Assembly (NCBI GenBank): GCA_018292915.2
Contig: JACVVK020000390.1
Coordinates: forward strand, 82,501-146,500
DNA length: 64,000 nucleotides
Source of the DNA: Batillaria attramentaria
Lineage: Eukaryota; Mollusca; Gastropoda; Batillariidae
Direction: 5' to 3'
The notes under the pieces were generated by a model. It ran no database searches. It saw only the letters and a program-made list of their open reading frames with translations, and was not told the origin of the DNA. Positions 28,800 through 40,555 of the stretch are shown piece by piece. The translations under genes and the position numbers were made by a program. Each line of letters starts with the position of its first letter. Position 1 is the first letter of the stretch.

Positions 28800-30512
28800 A
28801 GACCCTCAAAGCTGCAGTACATTGAGGAAATCGAGCGGCGGATTTTCCGGCAGTACCTACGAGCCAGCGTGGATCCTGACAAGGCGGTGTCGGTTCCACT
28901 CAGCGCGAAGCATGTCGCGAAAAGGCGGATCGCGGCACCCTGTTTTAATTGTCATGGCAAATTCATCCGGTGTGTTTCGGCTCTCGCCTTTCGCCTGCCT
29001 GCGAAAACCAGCCAAACCTTACTGCACGGTCCAGTGTCGTCGGTCCGGCCAGTCAGTGGCGCATGGACGGTGGCCGGGGGTGCCACATTCTTTCCCAGTG
29101 TCTTTGGCGTGTTCGCTCGACCGGGACCGGCCGCGGAGAGAGTTCGCCGATGGGTCGTTTTGCTTGAGGGTTCGCCGAGAATTATTAATTGCACGGGGTG
29201 AGCCTGATGACAGGTAAACAGGCGGGACGACGCACACTTGTCTTGGATCAGTGCGTTGGGATTCCCCCTCGGGCATGGAAAGTGAGGGGGAGGGGCCAAG
29301 GTAGGCTTGTGGGGAGAAGGGGGGGGGGAGAATAAGGCGCAGTCCCACACTCACTCACACAGCAAAACTTCAAAGATAAGCAACAAGCACACAGACTCAA
29401 CACTCCAGTACTGTCTGAAAAGTGACAGTGCACGGCGCAGGACAGAGGCGAGGCTGGATTCAACAGCGAAAGAGCAAGCTACTGAGATAGCAAGCAATCC
29501 CTCCTCCCAGCAGCCACCCACCCCCTCCCCATTTCCCGCAAGCCCCGAACCCATGAACCAACCGATCCGTCTCAGCGACGCTTCAGTTCAACAATCCGAG
29601 AAGGGGACCCGGGCTCGCGCAGTCTGTGCTAAACCTCCCGCGCGCTCAGTCGCACAGAGAACAGAGGGAGAGAGAGAAGGAGAGCGAGGTTTGGGTCGAA
29701 AGAGGAAAACTCTGCTTGGCTCTGTGTGACACTGGCAGTCACGCTGGGTCGTCTGTCCAGTGAGGAACCCTGGCTTGGGAATGATCGTGCGTTGTGTCTT
29801 TGCGTGCTATTCCACGTGAACTTACTGCAGGAGAGAAGATACGTGGAATACACTTTCGACCATTAATTCTGTGGGCCGAGTCACTGACTCTCCGTGACAA
29901 ACTGGAATTTTGATTTATTCCAGCAGTCTGTGCAATAAATCCTTTCATCTTGGATGTTTGCGAAAGAATAATTGTGTTGTGCATCTTTTGGATTTCTGGA
30001 TTTTATTTCGAAGGATCTCAGTGTAACTACCAAGTTCATCTGTTTCAGTCAAGCCTTGGAGGAAACTGAGTTTGTTGGAATTAAAAAAAAACACCAAACC
30101 ACCCTAAGCTGTCGCTGAAGTTTTCATCTTGTAGAAGGAGTAATCTTCGTAATCTAATTTTCTTCACTGGAGGGGAAAAAAACAAAACAGCTAGTTGAAA
30201 GGCTCTCAACTTTCTGTCTGTTTTTCATTTGTTGTTTGGAGTATTTCTACACCAGTGGTGAAAGTCTACCAGGCACACGGATTCGTATTTCATTGTGAAG
30301 GATTACAATTTGTGAAATCAGTGCCAAGGATTTCTGCCCAGTTTCTGTGCCAAAAGGACCAACAACAACAATCATCGTCCGTTATTTATTACGCGCGCCG
30401 GACCGTCCCGTCGCGGCGATCACCCGCTAGCCAGTGTTAAATATTCATTGACCTGCCTGTGAGACGACCTCTGCGCATGTGCGCGCTTAGTACAGTGGCA
30501 GAAAGTAGAATC
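28800..30512 (+). promoter_or_regulatory. CpG-rich promoter / 5' UTR block
   Basis: For about 1.7 kb the sequence is nearly free of microsatellites, and CpG is frequent at 28820-29170, 29560-29720 and 30385-30530. CTGCGCATGTGCGCGC at 30473-30487 resembles an NRF-1 site. Several overlapping open frames (28785-29217, 29307-29729) are likely non-coding or upstream ORFs. The transcription start cannot be fixed; no convincing TATA box is seen. Confidence 0.45.
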
Positions 30513-30603
30513 ATGGCGACGCGTGGAGCGCATGCATGTGTGTGCGCTCCCGTTTTACTGGGATTTTTACTAAACATCGTGGCTTTGGTGAATTCTAGAG
30601 AAG
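30513..30603 (+). CDS. First coding exon: signal peptide of a secreted/membrane protein
   Basis: ATG at 30513 has A at -3 and G at +4, a strong start context. It encodes MATRGAH, two Cys, then the hydrophobic core PVLLGFLLNIVALV and NSRE: a typical signal peptide with likely cleavage after VNS. The exon ends at 30603 before a consensus donor, AAG|GTGAGT, after 30 codons plus one base (phase 1). A signal-peptide exon followed by a phase-1 intron is common in genes for receptors, adhesion proteins and secreted modular proteins. The frame extends upstream to 30459, but its Met codons there have weaker context. The next exon was not found, so the product is unknown. Confidence 0.45.
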
Positions 30604-33329
30604 GTGAGTACTTTTCAGTCTTATATCTAGCTTTTCCCTTCATGTTTGTTGCGTACGCGCCAACCACACGGTCCGCGAGAGGGGGTGTACTTCTGTGTGT
30701 GCTATCGCTACAGAAAGTGGTCGGCTGCTACTGGTGCGTGTAGCGCTATGCGAGCCGTACAAACAACAAATCCACACGCGGCCGGGATGGGAGCGATCCT
30801 ATCGGGCTAGTTGAGGACAGGCCGATTGTTTGGGGTCCAGATTTATCAAAAACAATCCAACCTCTCCTGTTTCCACACAGTCGTAGCAAGTTTCGGAGAA
30901 AAACCTCGTCAAAATGGGCTCGTTTATTTGATGTCAACTTTTGCGAAAGTTTACTGGCCCGGCCCGCCGGCCGCGGCGTGTCAATCAAGCAGCGGTCAGC
31001 CGGTGCCAGCCAAAATACTGTACGCATTTACACAGCTGTCTGGTTGCGTGTGTGATAGGATTATGCTTTCGTTTCTGTCTCAGAACAAAGCAGTTCTGCA
31101 CTGACTCAGACAAAGTAGTTCATTGGCTGGAATGTTATTTCCGTGCGGCAAAGAGAAATTCATCTGGATGTTCACTGACTTGAGATGATATCACTGAAAC
31201 TTTACTGATCAAATAAGCCCCCCCCCCCCCATCTCCTCCCAAAATCAACCACCAAGTCGTTTCAAAGTTTGCTTGGTATTAACCCATAATGAATGATTTT
31301 CTTTTACCATTTGTACTAGTAGAGGGGGTGAATTGTCAGGAATCATAATTATGCGGCCCAGCCGCCCTGCTACTGACTCGGCCCTAGGATACTTAGCCCA
31401 CATCCGCAAACTGATACGTGTAATGCACACATGTGATCATCATAAAAAAAATGTTATGCGACGATTTTCAGCAAGAAATCTGAGGGGGTGCCTGCTATTC
31501 CCGTGTCAGTAATTGTGTATACGTTTACGTCTTTGAGTCATTTCAGTTTCTCATCACCGTGACCGACAGTCAGTTTCAGCCTACCGGACTAATGAAGATC
31601 TGTCTTTCAGACGAGAGTCCATGCTAGCCCCTACTGTTTAATCATAGACAATGAGATTGTTAATTTCTATAGGCTGTCTAGAATTCTGATAAGCTGAACA
31701 CTGTAATCAACGGACATCGCCACGTACCCACGTACAGTATCCACATACATTCAGCGAATCACTGAGTTCAATCTGCCGGTACAGCTTCGGGCTTTCGACT
31801 CTGACCGTTCCCGTAACACGACTCAGCCGAGTCTGCTAATTATAAATAGAGCCATCATCCATAGGATTCTGATTAGCGTAACAGCCAGAGATATATCCAG
31901 CTGATAAAATAAACCGTCGATACTCCGTGACCGCACTTCCTTTCCTTTGATGTCAGTGTCCGCCGCGCGGGCAGCATCCCCCAAATAAAGCCATCGCCAG
32001 CCACTATCGTCTGCTGCTGGAACCATTTGAGAGTTCGGCGCCGCAGAATGGTATGGTGTAATGCCCGAAGTGGGAACAAATCACGGCTGAACGAGAAAGC
32101 TGGTAGCACAGATGCCTATAACTTCGTTATCCGACTAATTGGCCATTAACTGGAACTGGGTAAAAAGTCAGCCTTGCCGCATCCCTGTTGGCTTCGGGCC
32201 TCATGCTGGGCGGAGCAAAGCAGTGTTGAGCATACGCTCGGCAGCTGCAAACGGTTTCAAATGGACCGTGGATGTTAGCAGTTGAAAACTTGTGGAGATG
32301 TAGATAACGAACTGGAAATTTGGTTTGGAGACAGGAAGGCTGTGAATGTAAACTCGTGCTGCGCTTGGCTGCTTTGTTTAAACGTGCTGTGCGTTTGGAA
32401 ATGGAATAGAATGACCAGACAGTCATGTCAGATGCCTCTTATCTTTTGTAGAACACTAGAGCATCATTCAGAATAGACAGCAGTCGGGGTCAGTAAATGC
32501 GACAATTTTCAATAAAAGGTTTCCAGACAGCCGAGTACTGAGGTCGTTGTTATTGTACCAGAAATGCGTTCCATTTTTGTCAAGTTATAACCTGGGCATT
32601 TGGCTTGAAAAGCAAAACCAATATTTGGAAAGGAAAAACTTGACAATATATGGAAAGGAAAAACAATACTTGAAAAAGAAACTCCTCTTTTTTTTTTCTT
32701 TTTCTTGTTTTTTTCTTTTACGTTAGAGTCAGTTTTTATATGCCAAGAACTGAGTTGTACACGTCAAGGAAACCTTCATCGCTGGAAGAAAGAAAGGAAC
32801 TCCTCTTTTAGAAACCAGCAAATTCGAAACTTGCGGCAGAGCATTGGACATGGATAGATATTTTAAACTGGATTTTCCCTTTGCGTGCTAGTAGACTTCA
32901 AACAGAAGGCATTGCCGTTGTCACTGAATTGAAGTGACATTTATAAGTCAACCCAAAATGACCCAAGTTAACCCATGCCGTGACCCGACACAAGTAACAG
33001 GACTTAAAATAGTTTAAAATCGTATGTCAGGTCGTTCGAGTCCAGTACTTTTTGATCCCAACGCCCTGGTTACTGGGCCTCAAAGCGCCGGATCAGGCCA
33101 GCAAAGCTCCCAGGAGAAGCAGTTTTTCAGAACCCGGAGCAGAACAAAGAGACTGGAATGTCGCATCGAGATTTCGAGCCCAGATCGACATCAGAGACGA
33201 TCAAACATCAAGACCTTAAGCCTGTAATGCTTGACAAAACTGTATGCTTGTGGAGGAGAGGGGGACATGGTGGGGGGGGGGGGGAGGGAGGGGAGGGGGG
33301 GATGAGCTCGGCTAATCGTGGTTGCCATT
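30604..33329. other. Likely intron; no exon recognised
   Basis: If the exon at 30513-30603 is real this is its first intron. The first 430 bp stay CpG-rich, then composition becomes ordinary. A C10 run lies at 31220, T-rich sequence at 32690-32720, and a G-rich run at 33270-33300. No phase-1 acceptor/exon with a known domain was found. Confidence 0.45.
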
Positions 33330-33366
<37 letters not shown>

Positions 33367-33738
33367 CTGCTCTAGTTGGATTTTTTTTGCCCCTCTCGGT
33401 GTCAAAACAAAAGTTCTGTTGGTGCAGAGCCCAGGCAAAAGAAAGAGAGGGGGGATTGTTTCTCGTGGGATTAAAGTAATCCAAGGTTTCGGCCTAGCGT
33501 AGACCCTGGTCGGAATTGTCAGCTGCGCGGCAGAACTATTGAAAACCTAGATAGCCAGATAACCCCCCGACGAACTATGTGGAGCCGTGCGACACAGCAT
33601 GGGAGCAATACTGGTGTACAACCCGTATTCACCCTTCCCAGACCGAATGACAGATGAGCGTTTTTGTGTTATTTAATCTCTTGTCTCCGTTCTCGCCGAC
33701 CGTTAGAGTAATACTCAGTAATAGATTAGGCTGCAGTG

Positions 33739-33776
<38 letters not shown>

Positions 33777-33834
33777 TTTTTTTTTGTTTGTTTTTTTTTT
33801 TTGGGGGGGGGGAATTTTCCACCCGTGTTTTCGT

Positions 33835-33885
<51 letters not shown>
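33330..33885. repeat. (GA)n and two (GT)n microsatellites
   Basis: (AG)n at 33330-33366; (GT)n at 33738-33775 and 33837-33884, separated by T/G runs. Confidence 0.93.
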
Positions 33886-33887
<2 letters not shown>

Positions 33888-35025
33888 ACGCTGGTTTATG
33901 TTGTTCTTTCAGAGCAACTTTATCGCAAGAGATTCCGAGACAAATCATGATTAATAGGCTAGATTCTTTCCTACACTTCCCGTGGGAGCCGGCGTGTTTT
34001 ATTCTTGTCTCGGTAAGGTGTTCTTGTCACGCAAAATTACGTTTTGCGAGAAATCTTTGAAAGAGGATGTTTGCGAGATGTCAGTTGACGCAACAGATTA
34101 AATCAGACATAACCCATCAATCTTCAAACGCTCGTGAGATGCATGTTCTGATAAGTTAATGTGTATGTAGGTTTCACACGCAACACGTTTCCCGTTCCCA
34201 GACCGTTCTTCGTATTTTTCTGTCACTGAATTAAGTTACCACTTACCCTTCGACTCTCACCTGCCAAAGTAAGGACATGCATGCCTTTTGCAATTTTACC
34301 GTGGCAAAATGGCGACTGATTGACATTTATTATCTAGATCAAAGGGAGGTCGGGCTTTGCAACGCTTGCTGTTCAATATTAACATCAATGTTCTACTCAA
34401 AGACTGACTTCGCTTACTCTCTTGCCAGCCTTAGCAACTGACATCATAAAACAGCATGATGCTGCCGTTACATTCTCCGGGAGACATTTTGCCTAGTTAC
34501 CGCTGTTGGATTTTTAGTACTAGTTTAAAAAGCTTAACCAGAGCCTTTCCTAATGAAAGGTAACACCAGAATTACGTATTCTGTTAGCTTCGGATTTTCT
34601 GGAGCTTTTGTTCTCCAACAACCGCTTTCTGTGGCTGGGAAGTTTCAAGTGAAGGTGATACAACAAGTCGCTGAAAAAGAAAACGATTCGGCCTAGCAGA
34701 TCGTGAGCGTGCAACTGAAGCTGAAAGAGAGATGGGAATTTTATTGTAGATGCGCATTGTACGACTGTATTGCAGACAAGTAAGCAGAATCGATTGGCAG
34801 ATGTGTAAATGCCACAGGTCTGCGAGTCATGGGATTGCAAGCATTCGTTGCAAGATGGTTTTGACGTCAGCTATAAACAAAGCCAAGCGCTAAAGGAAAG
34901 TTAGCCAGACAGTTATAGAGTTTAGAAGTCTCAATGCGTTTGTCAGGCACACAACAAGACGTACTTTTCATCGAATGCGCTTAATCCCTGCAACAGAATC
35001 AGTCACTTGGGGCGTAGTATAGCTT
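33886..35025. other. No gene seen
   Basis: About 1.1 kb of unique, AT-moderate DNA without microsatellites. The 96-residue minus-strand frame at 34550-34840 has no recognised domain. Confidence 0.5.
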
Positions 35026-35037
35026 CTGACACCATTC

Positions 35038-35187
35038 GGGGGAGCCGGGGTGGCCGAATGGTAGAGTTCGATTCCCGCCGGCTGGGGCCAAATATTTGTG
35101 CTGGCCTTTTTTCTCGTTGCCCTGTCTTTGATATCACCCTTATGTGCTGGTAAAGGACGTTAAACTCCCAAACACCCCACTGCCACC
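35038..35187 (+). mobile_element. SINE-A copy 13 with a deleted anticodon arm
   Basis: Head GGGAGCCGGGGTGGCCGAAT runs to GGTAGAG and then jumps straight to TTCGATTCCCG. About 29 bp covering the anticodon and variable region are missing, between two copies of GAG. Body and short C-rich tail are present. TSD CTGACACCATTC is perfect (35026-35037 and 35188-35199). Confidence 0.94.
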
Positions 35188-35199
35188 CTGACACCATTC

Positions 35200-37130
35200 A
35201 TTAGCACGCCGGCTATGAGTCCTTTCCGTTCTCTGCACTAGCACAAAACACCATCGTCTCACCGAAATAGAGTACCGGCCGCTGGGACATCGGATAAATT
35301 CCCAACATTTCTTTTTCGTATCGCTGGCTCGAGTGCATGCGGGGACGGTTCGCGAGAGGTCAGGTAGAGTTTCATCGATATTAGGGGTATCTGTCATACC
35401 GCCGCGCCCCTGCGGCTCCCTCGGGTGGCCCCCTGTTTGTGTTGGGAGTGATCTCCCCTTCTCGTCTTCGGACTACTCTCAGACCTCCCGAAGTTCCCTC
35501 TTCATCAACGTTTTTTTTTCTGTTGCTCTGCATATTTTTCTTTTCTTCTTCCCCCCCCCCCCCCTCCCTGAGAGAGCTGGAACCAGTATAGGGATGCTAA
35601 AATGTGATGGCACTTGGACTAGGAGGAGAAGTTTGCGGACGGCTGCTGCTGTGCAGCAAAGGAGATTTAAGATGCAGCATGCAGTGTTAATTAAGCGATG
35701 GCATTTTTTTGTTTTTCGTGTGAGCATCAAATCAGGCCTGGTTGCAAACCACAGAATTTTTTGTTTTGTTCTTGACGAAGCATTTTGCATTTGTTTACAG
35801 CATCGCTTTGCGTTAGGTTTGTTCACTGATAGTGCCAGTGTGCAAAGAAAAAAGAAAAAAACATTTTCGTTTACGAGAACTTTCAGACTCTTAAGAGTTT
35901 TAATTGTTTCTTCAATTTTTTTTTTCTCAGTAAAAATATAGCCGCGAATTAGCCTTTGTTGCTTGCGCGGCGTGAAGCCCTAAATAACATAACACATCAG
36001 TAAAAATAAAAATCTTTGAAACACTTCCCTCCGTTTCGCACGTCATTTTCACTTGTTACTTGTACCAATTTTCATTGTAGCTTTGTCCGTGTACACCACA
36101 GACGTACACCAACTGTTACGTATTTTAGCCTCTGTGATGTAACATGTTGTGATGACGTATGATATCAAATTCTGGTTCTCCTGAAACCGATAAGGGGGCG
36201 TACCACAACCAGTGGCATGTTTTATAGCGTTTGTTTCGGGAAAACGTCGTATTTTGATTATTCAGCCACAGGTTTTGTTTTTCAAGTTTATACTAGCACA
36301 GCTGCGTTGAGCTTAGTTTTGATATCATCTTTACAGGCTGACAGCTGTAGTTCTGCAGTCTAACTGTAACGCCCGTATGTGTCCGTGGTGCGGAATAGTC
36401 AATATATACGTGATATTATAATCGCTTCTTTGTCGTTGTTTTTTTAATCTTTTTATTACCCTGTTTATTTTGAACCTGTCCTCTGCACCTGCTACGAGCA
36501 CGTTAGTCAGCTTAATTAATTTTGGAGATGGCTGCCATGGCAGAGGCGATGATCAGTAAGTTAACTGAGGACAATTAGGAATACGGAGAAAGTCTTCATT
36601 ACACCGCCGCCATCGAAAGCGTGTTACAACTTTCAACTTCCAAGGACCAAGCCCTAGACCTGTGACAGTGTACATCACATTGTATCGTGGCTGTCCAGGT
36701 GCGTGTCTGAAAAACGTGCCTCTAGAGCGCAAAAGCTGCAGAACTGAATCTTCATTCTCTCTGTAGAGGAGGGTTGCGGCTCCTTTCTCTTCATCTTTTC
36801 TCTCGCTCACGCGCTCCTAGCAAAACATACCAGTGTCACTTTTCTATCACCGGCTTTTTTCATGCCTCCCTTCCTGCTGAGGGTGAGAGGATCGAGTTAG
36901 AACCCATTACAGCTTCGAAACTTGGGCCGCTTCACCTTGAGAGGGGGAGGGTGGATGGGGGTGGAAAGGGGGATTGGAGCTGGAAGTGGCCGAAGTGTCT
37001 GTGTATTGGGAATTGGGAAAGGGGGGTGGAGGTGGGGTGCGGGGTCTTGGTGTTGCTCATCCTTGGAGAGTAGGTTTTGTTTTCTTCGCTCTTGAAACTG
37101 GTGAAAATGTTCTTCTCGCGAGCTTTGGCG
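35200..37130. other. No gene seen
   Basis: 1.9 kb mostly unique. Pyrimidine-rich C-run at 35550-35566. The 202-residue frame at 35333-35941 has no domain and includes the poly-pyrimidine tract. G-rich segment at 36935-37050. Confidence 0.5.
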
Positions 37131-37139
37131 GTGTGTGTG

Positions 37140-37206
<67 letters not shown>

Positions 37207-37305
37207 TCGGGGTATACATAAATGGTTAGCAAGAAATGACACAATGATTTATGTGCTCTGGTAGGAACCCAGATAAGTCGTGCGTTTTCTATCATGAGTG
37301 GAGTG

Positions 37306-37384
<79 letters not shown>
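37131..37384. repeat. Inverted pair of long (GT)n and (CA)n tracts
   Basis: (GT)37 with one GC step at 37131-37205 and (CA)37 at 37310-37384 are each 75 bp, separated by 104 bp of unique sequence. They are complementary on the same strand and could form a large hairpin. Confidence 0.95.
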
Positions 37385-37387
<3 letters not shown>

Positions 37388-38312
37388 CGCAGATATGGAC
37401 GTTTACTCGATTTAAAGAACCGACCATTTTGATTTCGATTGCAGTATTTATATTCTCGCTTTTCATGTTGCGATTTCTGGCTGTCAGAGTTGTATACAGA
37501 CATCTCCGTTCACACTTTACTCACAAAACAACAGTAAAAGCGATTCCTTTCATCCAGAAACTGCGCACCAGTCAGTCTGTGAAAAATCGGAAACATTCTC
37601 CTGCTCTTTTCGACACTGCTTTAGCACCGAGCTTTCCACGTGCACAAACAAGCTTAGTGTCCCACTGAAACTGCAGGCGCACTTCCAACCCACTGACGGC
37701 TTGAGCTTCTGACAATGCTGCACTGTTGATCCCGTAATCTCGCAGTTTACACCAGCGGGACCTTATCGGGAGATCCGTCCAGGCCCCAACTGTTATACAA
37801 TCGTTTTCAACCCTCAGCCTCGACCCATAATTCATTGGGCACGACAAATTGCTCGCCCGCATGCGAACCTCTCTCTTGTTTGTCAGAAGCTTTTTGTGTT
37901 TCGTATTTTTCAAGTGGCGTCTGCTCGTACGAGCCACTTGGTTGTGCATTGGAAGATTAAGGGATAAGTTGGTGAATCGATTGTATGTGAAGGCTGGAAA
38001 CAAGGGATTAGTTTTTGAAGCACATTGTGCACGAAAACCCGCTCTATGTCTGTGTAGTTCGCTCATCAGCGATGTGGGTCATTGCATAAAATCGTCAATG
38101 AAAGGAAGAAACCCTTTTTATTTGTAATCCATTGTGAGGAGGGTGAAGAAGAGGTACCGCAATTGCTGTGGAGGTTGTTTTTATGCGTGGCAGTGTTTGT
38201 TTTTCAAGGGCTCCAACTGCTTTTTTTGTTCTGTCAAAGACGTAGAAATGTCGACGAGTCTGTATACAAGTACTGATTATTCTCTGTATACAAATACTGG
38301 TTATTCTCAGTT

Positions 38313-38346
<34 letters not shown>

Positions 38347-38821
38347 ACGCGAACCAAAATGGTCGATCACTTGATCGATAGTTTGGTAAAGAGTTCCAAG
38401 ACCCCCACAGTACTCCAGTAGCCCATCTACCAACTAGACCATCAGAAATATTTTCCCTCTCTAACTGCCTGTCCTATGTACAGAAGGACTTTTTCCTCCC
38501 TAGTTGAGTGTCGTTGGCAGCTGTGTGGAGAGTGATTGGAGAATCGCTACCCGACCCCCTACCCGGCTCTCAGAACGTTCACAACAGTACTCGGGTGAAC
38601 AAAACCCAGATAGGGACTCAAAGCTCGCGCATTCACGTCTAGCATTACACCCATAATACTCCAGGGTGCTCCCGCGGCCCCAAGGGGTAGGCGGGTAGCC
38701 CCTAAACCTGTGTCAACACCAGTGACCCTGGAAAGAAGACGCGACAATCAGAAACGGCCAATAGACACGGCATGGTCCCCTTTCTTCCGTGCCCAGTGCG
38801 AAACCATTCTGTTAGTCATCA
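37385..38821. other. No gene seen; (TC)n at 38317-38344
   Basis: Unique sequence. The 164-residue minus-strand frame at 37572-38066 and its overlapping plus-strand frames show no domain. Short (TC)14 run at 38317-38344. Confidence 0.5.
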
Positions 38822-38960
38822 GGAAAAAGGGCCCAAGCGACATGAATTTGATAAGCGCTTAAGCCTCTTTGTCTCGGGAACATCGTACTTTTCGTGCCCG
38901 GGAACTGAAACCGAGATCTCTGTGGGTACAGTAAGAGGTTGAGAGGTTGCTTAGTAGACG
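38822..38960. repeat. Dispersed repeat, relative of 5050-5108, with a possible B-box
   Basis: AAAAAGGGCCCAAGCGACAT and AAGCGCTTAAGCCTCTTT match the order of blocks at 5050-5108. On the minus strand CGGTTTCAGTTCCCGGG (about 38897-38913) resembles a tRNA B box, so this may be an old tRNA-derived SINE. Confidence 0.3.
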
Positions 38961-39867
38961 CACCAAATCCCTGAAGCCTTGTTAGGACTAACCCTTAGTT
39001 TGACACACAGCGGCAGTGGTGCGAGACCGTTGGCACAAAGTGCTTGAGAAAACCCCCATCGCGTTAGTTGCCCAGTTGTCCAATCAGATAAAGTGTTATC
39101 ATCTACTGATCACAGAACTGTAGGGAAAAAACTATTGTCCACTTTTGTAGCAGATAGTGTACGTGTGTCACAGACGCCATACTAAGTCTTCTTAGTGTAG
39201 ATAGTGAGAAAACGCCCTAAACTGGCATAGCTCATTTAAATTCTCGCTCTCCTACTTGCAGACGTAGCTCAGTCATACTTCATCAGCTTCTGTCATTCAG
39301 CTGTAGAATCGTACAAGGGTTTTCATTTCCCCAGGGAGTGACAGTGATATAGTGGACTCCGAGTCAGTAACCTTTTTCAAGTTTTGTCTGGTGTTCAGTG
39401 TGTTATTGCGGAATATACACCGGGTATGGATGTGTGCTCGGCGTAACTAATAATGCCATTGGCCTGGGCTAGCCGCGGTAACACGGGTGCACGAACTCTG
39501 TGTTGTATGATCTCCACTCCCTAACCTCAGCCCTGGCTACCACTACTCGGACCATTTTTGGCCATGCTTGATACTGTAAGCTGTGCAAGAACACCACAAG
39601 CACAGCTGCTAAGATGACCAGTCAACATTCAATTAATTTGTATACAATAATAAATTTTCACGAAAGAGGCGCATGCCATATATATGGGTGTGTACAGAAT
39701 GGTCCGGGTTTTACGCGTGAGCCCTTTGAGAATGAAAACTTTGTTCACTGTAGCAAAGATCATTGCTTTCTTTCTCTCGTTCGTACGGGACCGATGTCAC
39801 TTGGTAAGAGCCATCTTACGTGTAACATTACAAGACTTTGCAAATCAAAGCGGTCAAGTTATTCTCT
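38961..39867. other. No gene seen
   Basis: Unique DNA without microsatellites. Frames at 39614-39892 have no domain. Confidence 0.5.
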
Positions 39868-40115
39868 AACAGCTTACTGGAGTCCAGTGTAATGTAACCT
39901 TCAGTTTCTTTAGCCCCCACGTAGGGCGGGTAGATAACCGTTTTAGCGGATACTTTACCGTCATACATGTATACGCGGTCATTGTGAATTTGTAGTAAGT
40001 CATACTTGACCCAGGTGCCTGTGACAGCTTACTCAATTCCAGTGTGAAAGTTTCTTTACAGTTTCTCTACCCCACATGGAGGCAGGTAGATGATACATAA
40101 CCGCTTTACAAACGT
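39868..40115 (+). repeat. Two diverged ~90-bp direct repeats, 154-bp period
   Basis: ACAGCTTACT...TCCAGTGT...CAGTTTCTTTAGCCCC...GGCGGGTAGAT...AACCG at 39872-39950 is repeated as ACAGCTTACT...TCCAGTGT...CAGTTTCTCTACCCC...GGCAGGTAGAT...AACCG at 40024-40104. Confidence 0.7.
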
Positions 40116-40555
40116 GCCTCATTGTTCACCTCTAGCAAGTTGGACCCCACCTCCCAACACACCCGTCATCGCTTCACAACTACCCAAACCATACCCGACT
40201 AGGTGCCAAAGCTCCCGCCCAACTCTACACTGTTAGTGGCTATTCCTTCCACTCTTTGTGTAACCAGTCACTGAGACCGAGTGCGAGTTGCGCGGGCGAT
40301 ACTAAACCAATACACGTCTCACTCCGTCACCCTTGGCCGGGCCAAGCAATCATGCGTGTCCACAGAAGCATGGCAGACCTTTGTCATGGTTGATGGGCTT
40401 TTAGTACAAGCCTTTTTTCCTAGCGCGGTAGCCAGTGTAACCACCCTCGTCAGACAGAACGCTTTCTTTCTGTCTTGTCCGGTTTGATTAATGGTCTAGA
40501 CTTGTAGTACAGTACCTGCAAAGAGCAAACCTTGTTGTGCCCAAGAAGTGAATGG
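40116..40555. other. No gene seen
   Basis: Unique sequence between the direct repeats and the inverted-repeat element. Confidence 0.5.

Noticed and set aside
28785..29217. 138- and 131-residue overlapping ORFs in the CpG-rich block
   Set aside because: Two plus frames and minus frames are all open here, as expected of CpG-rich DNA with few stops. No domain recognised. Kept only as possible upstream ORFs.
35333..35941. 202-residue ORF
   Set aside because: Includes the pyrimidine tract and low-complexity Phe/Pro runs; no homology recognised.
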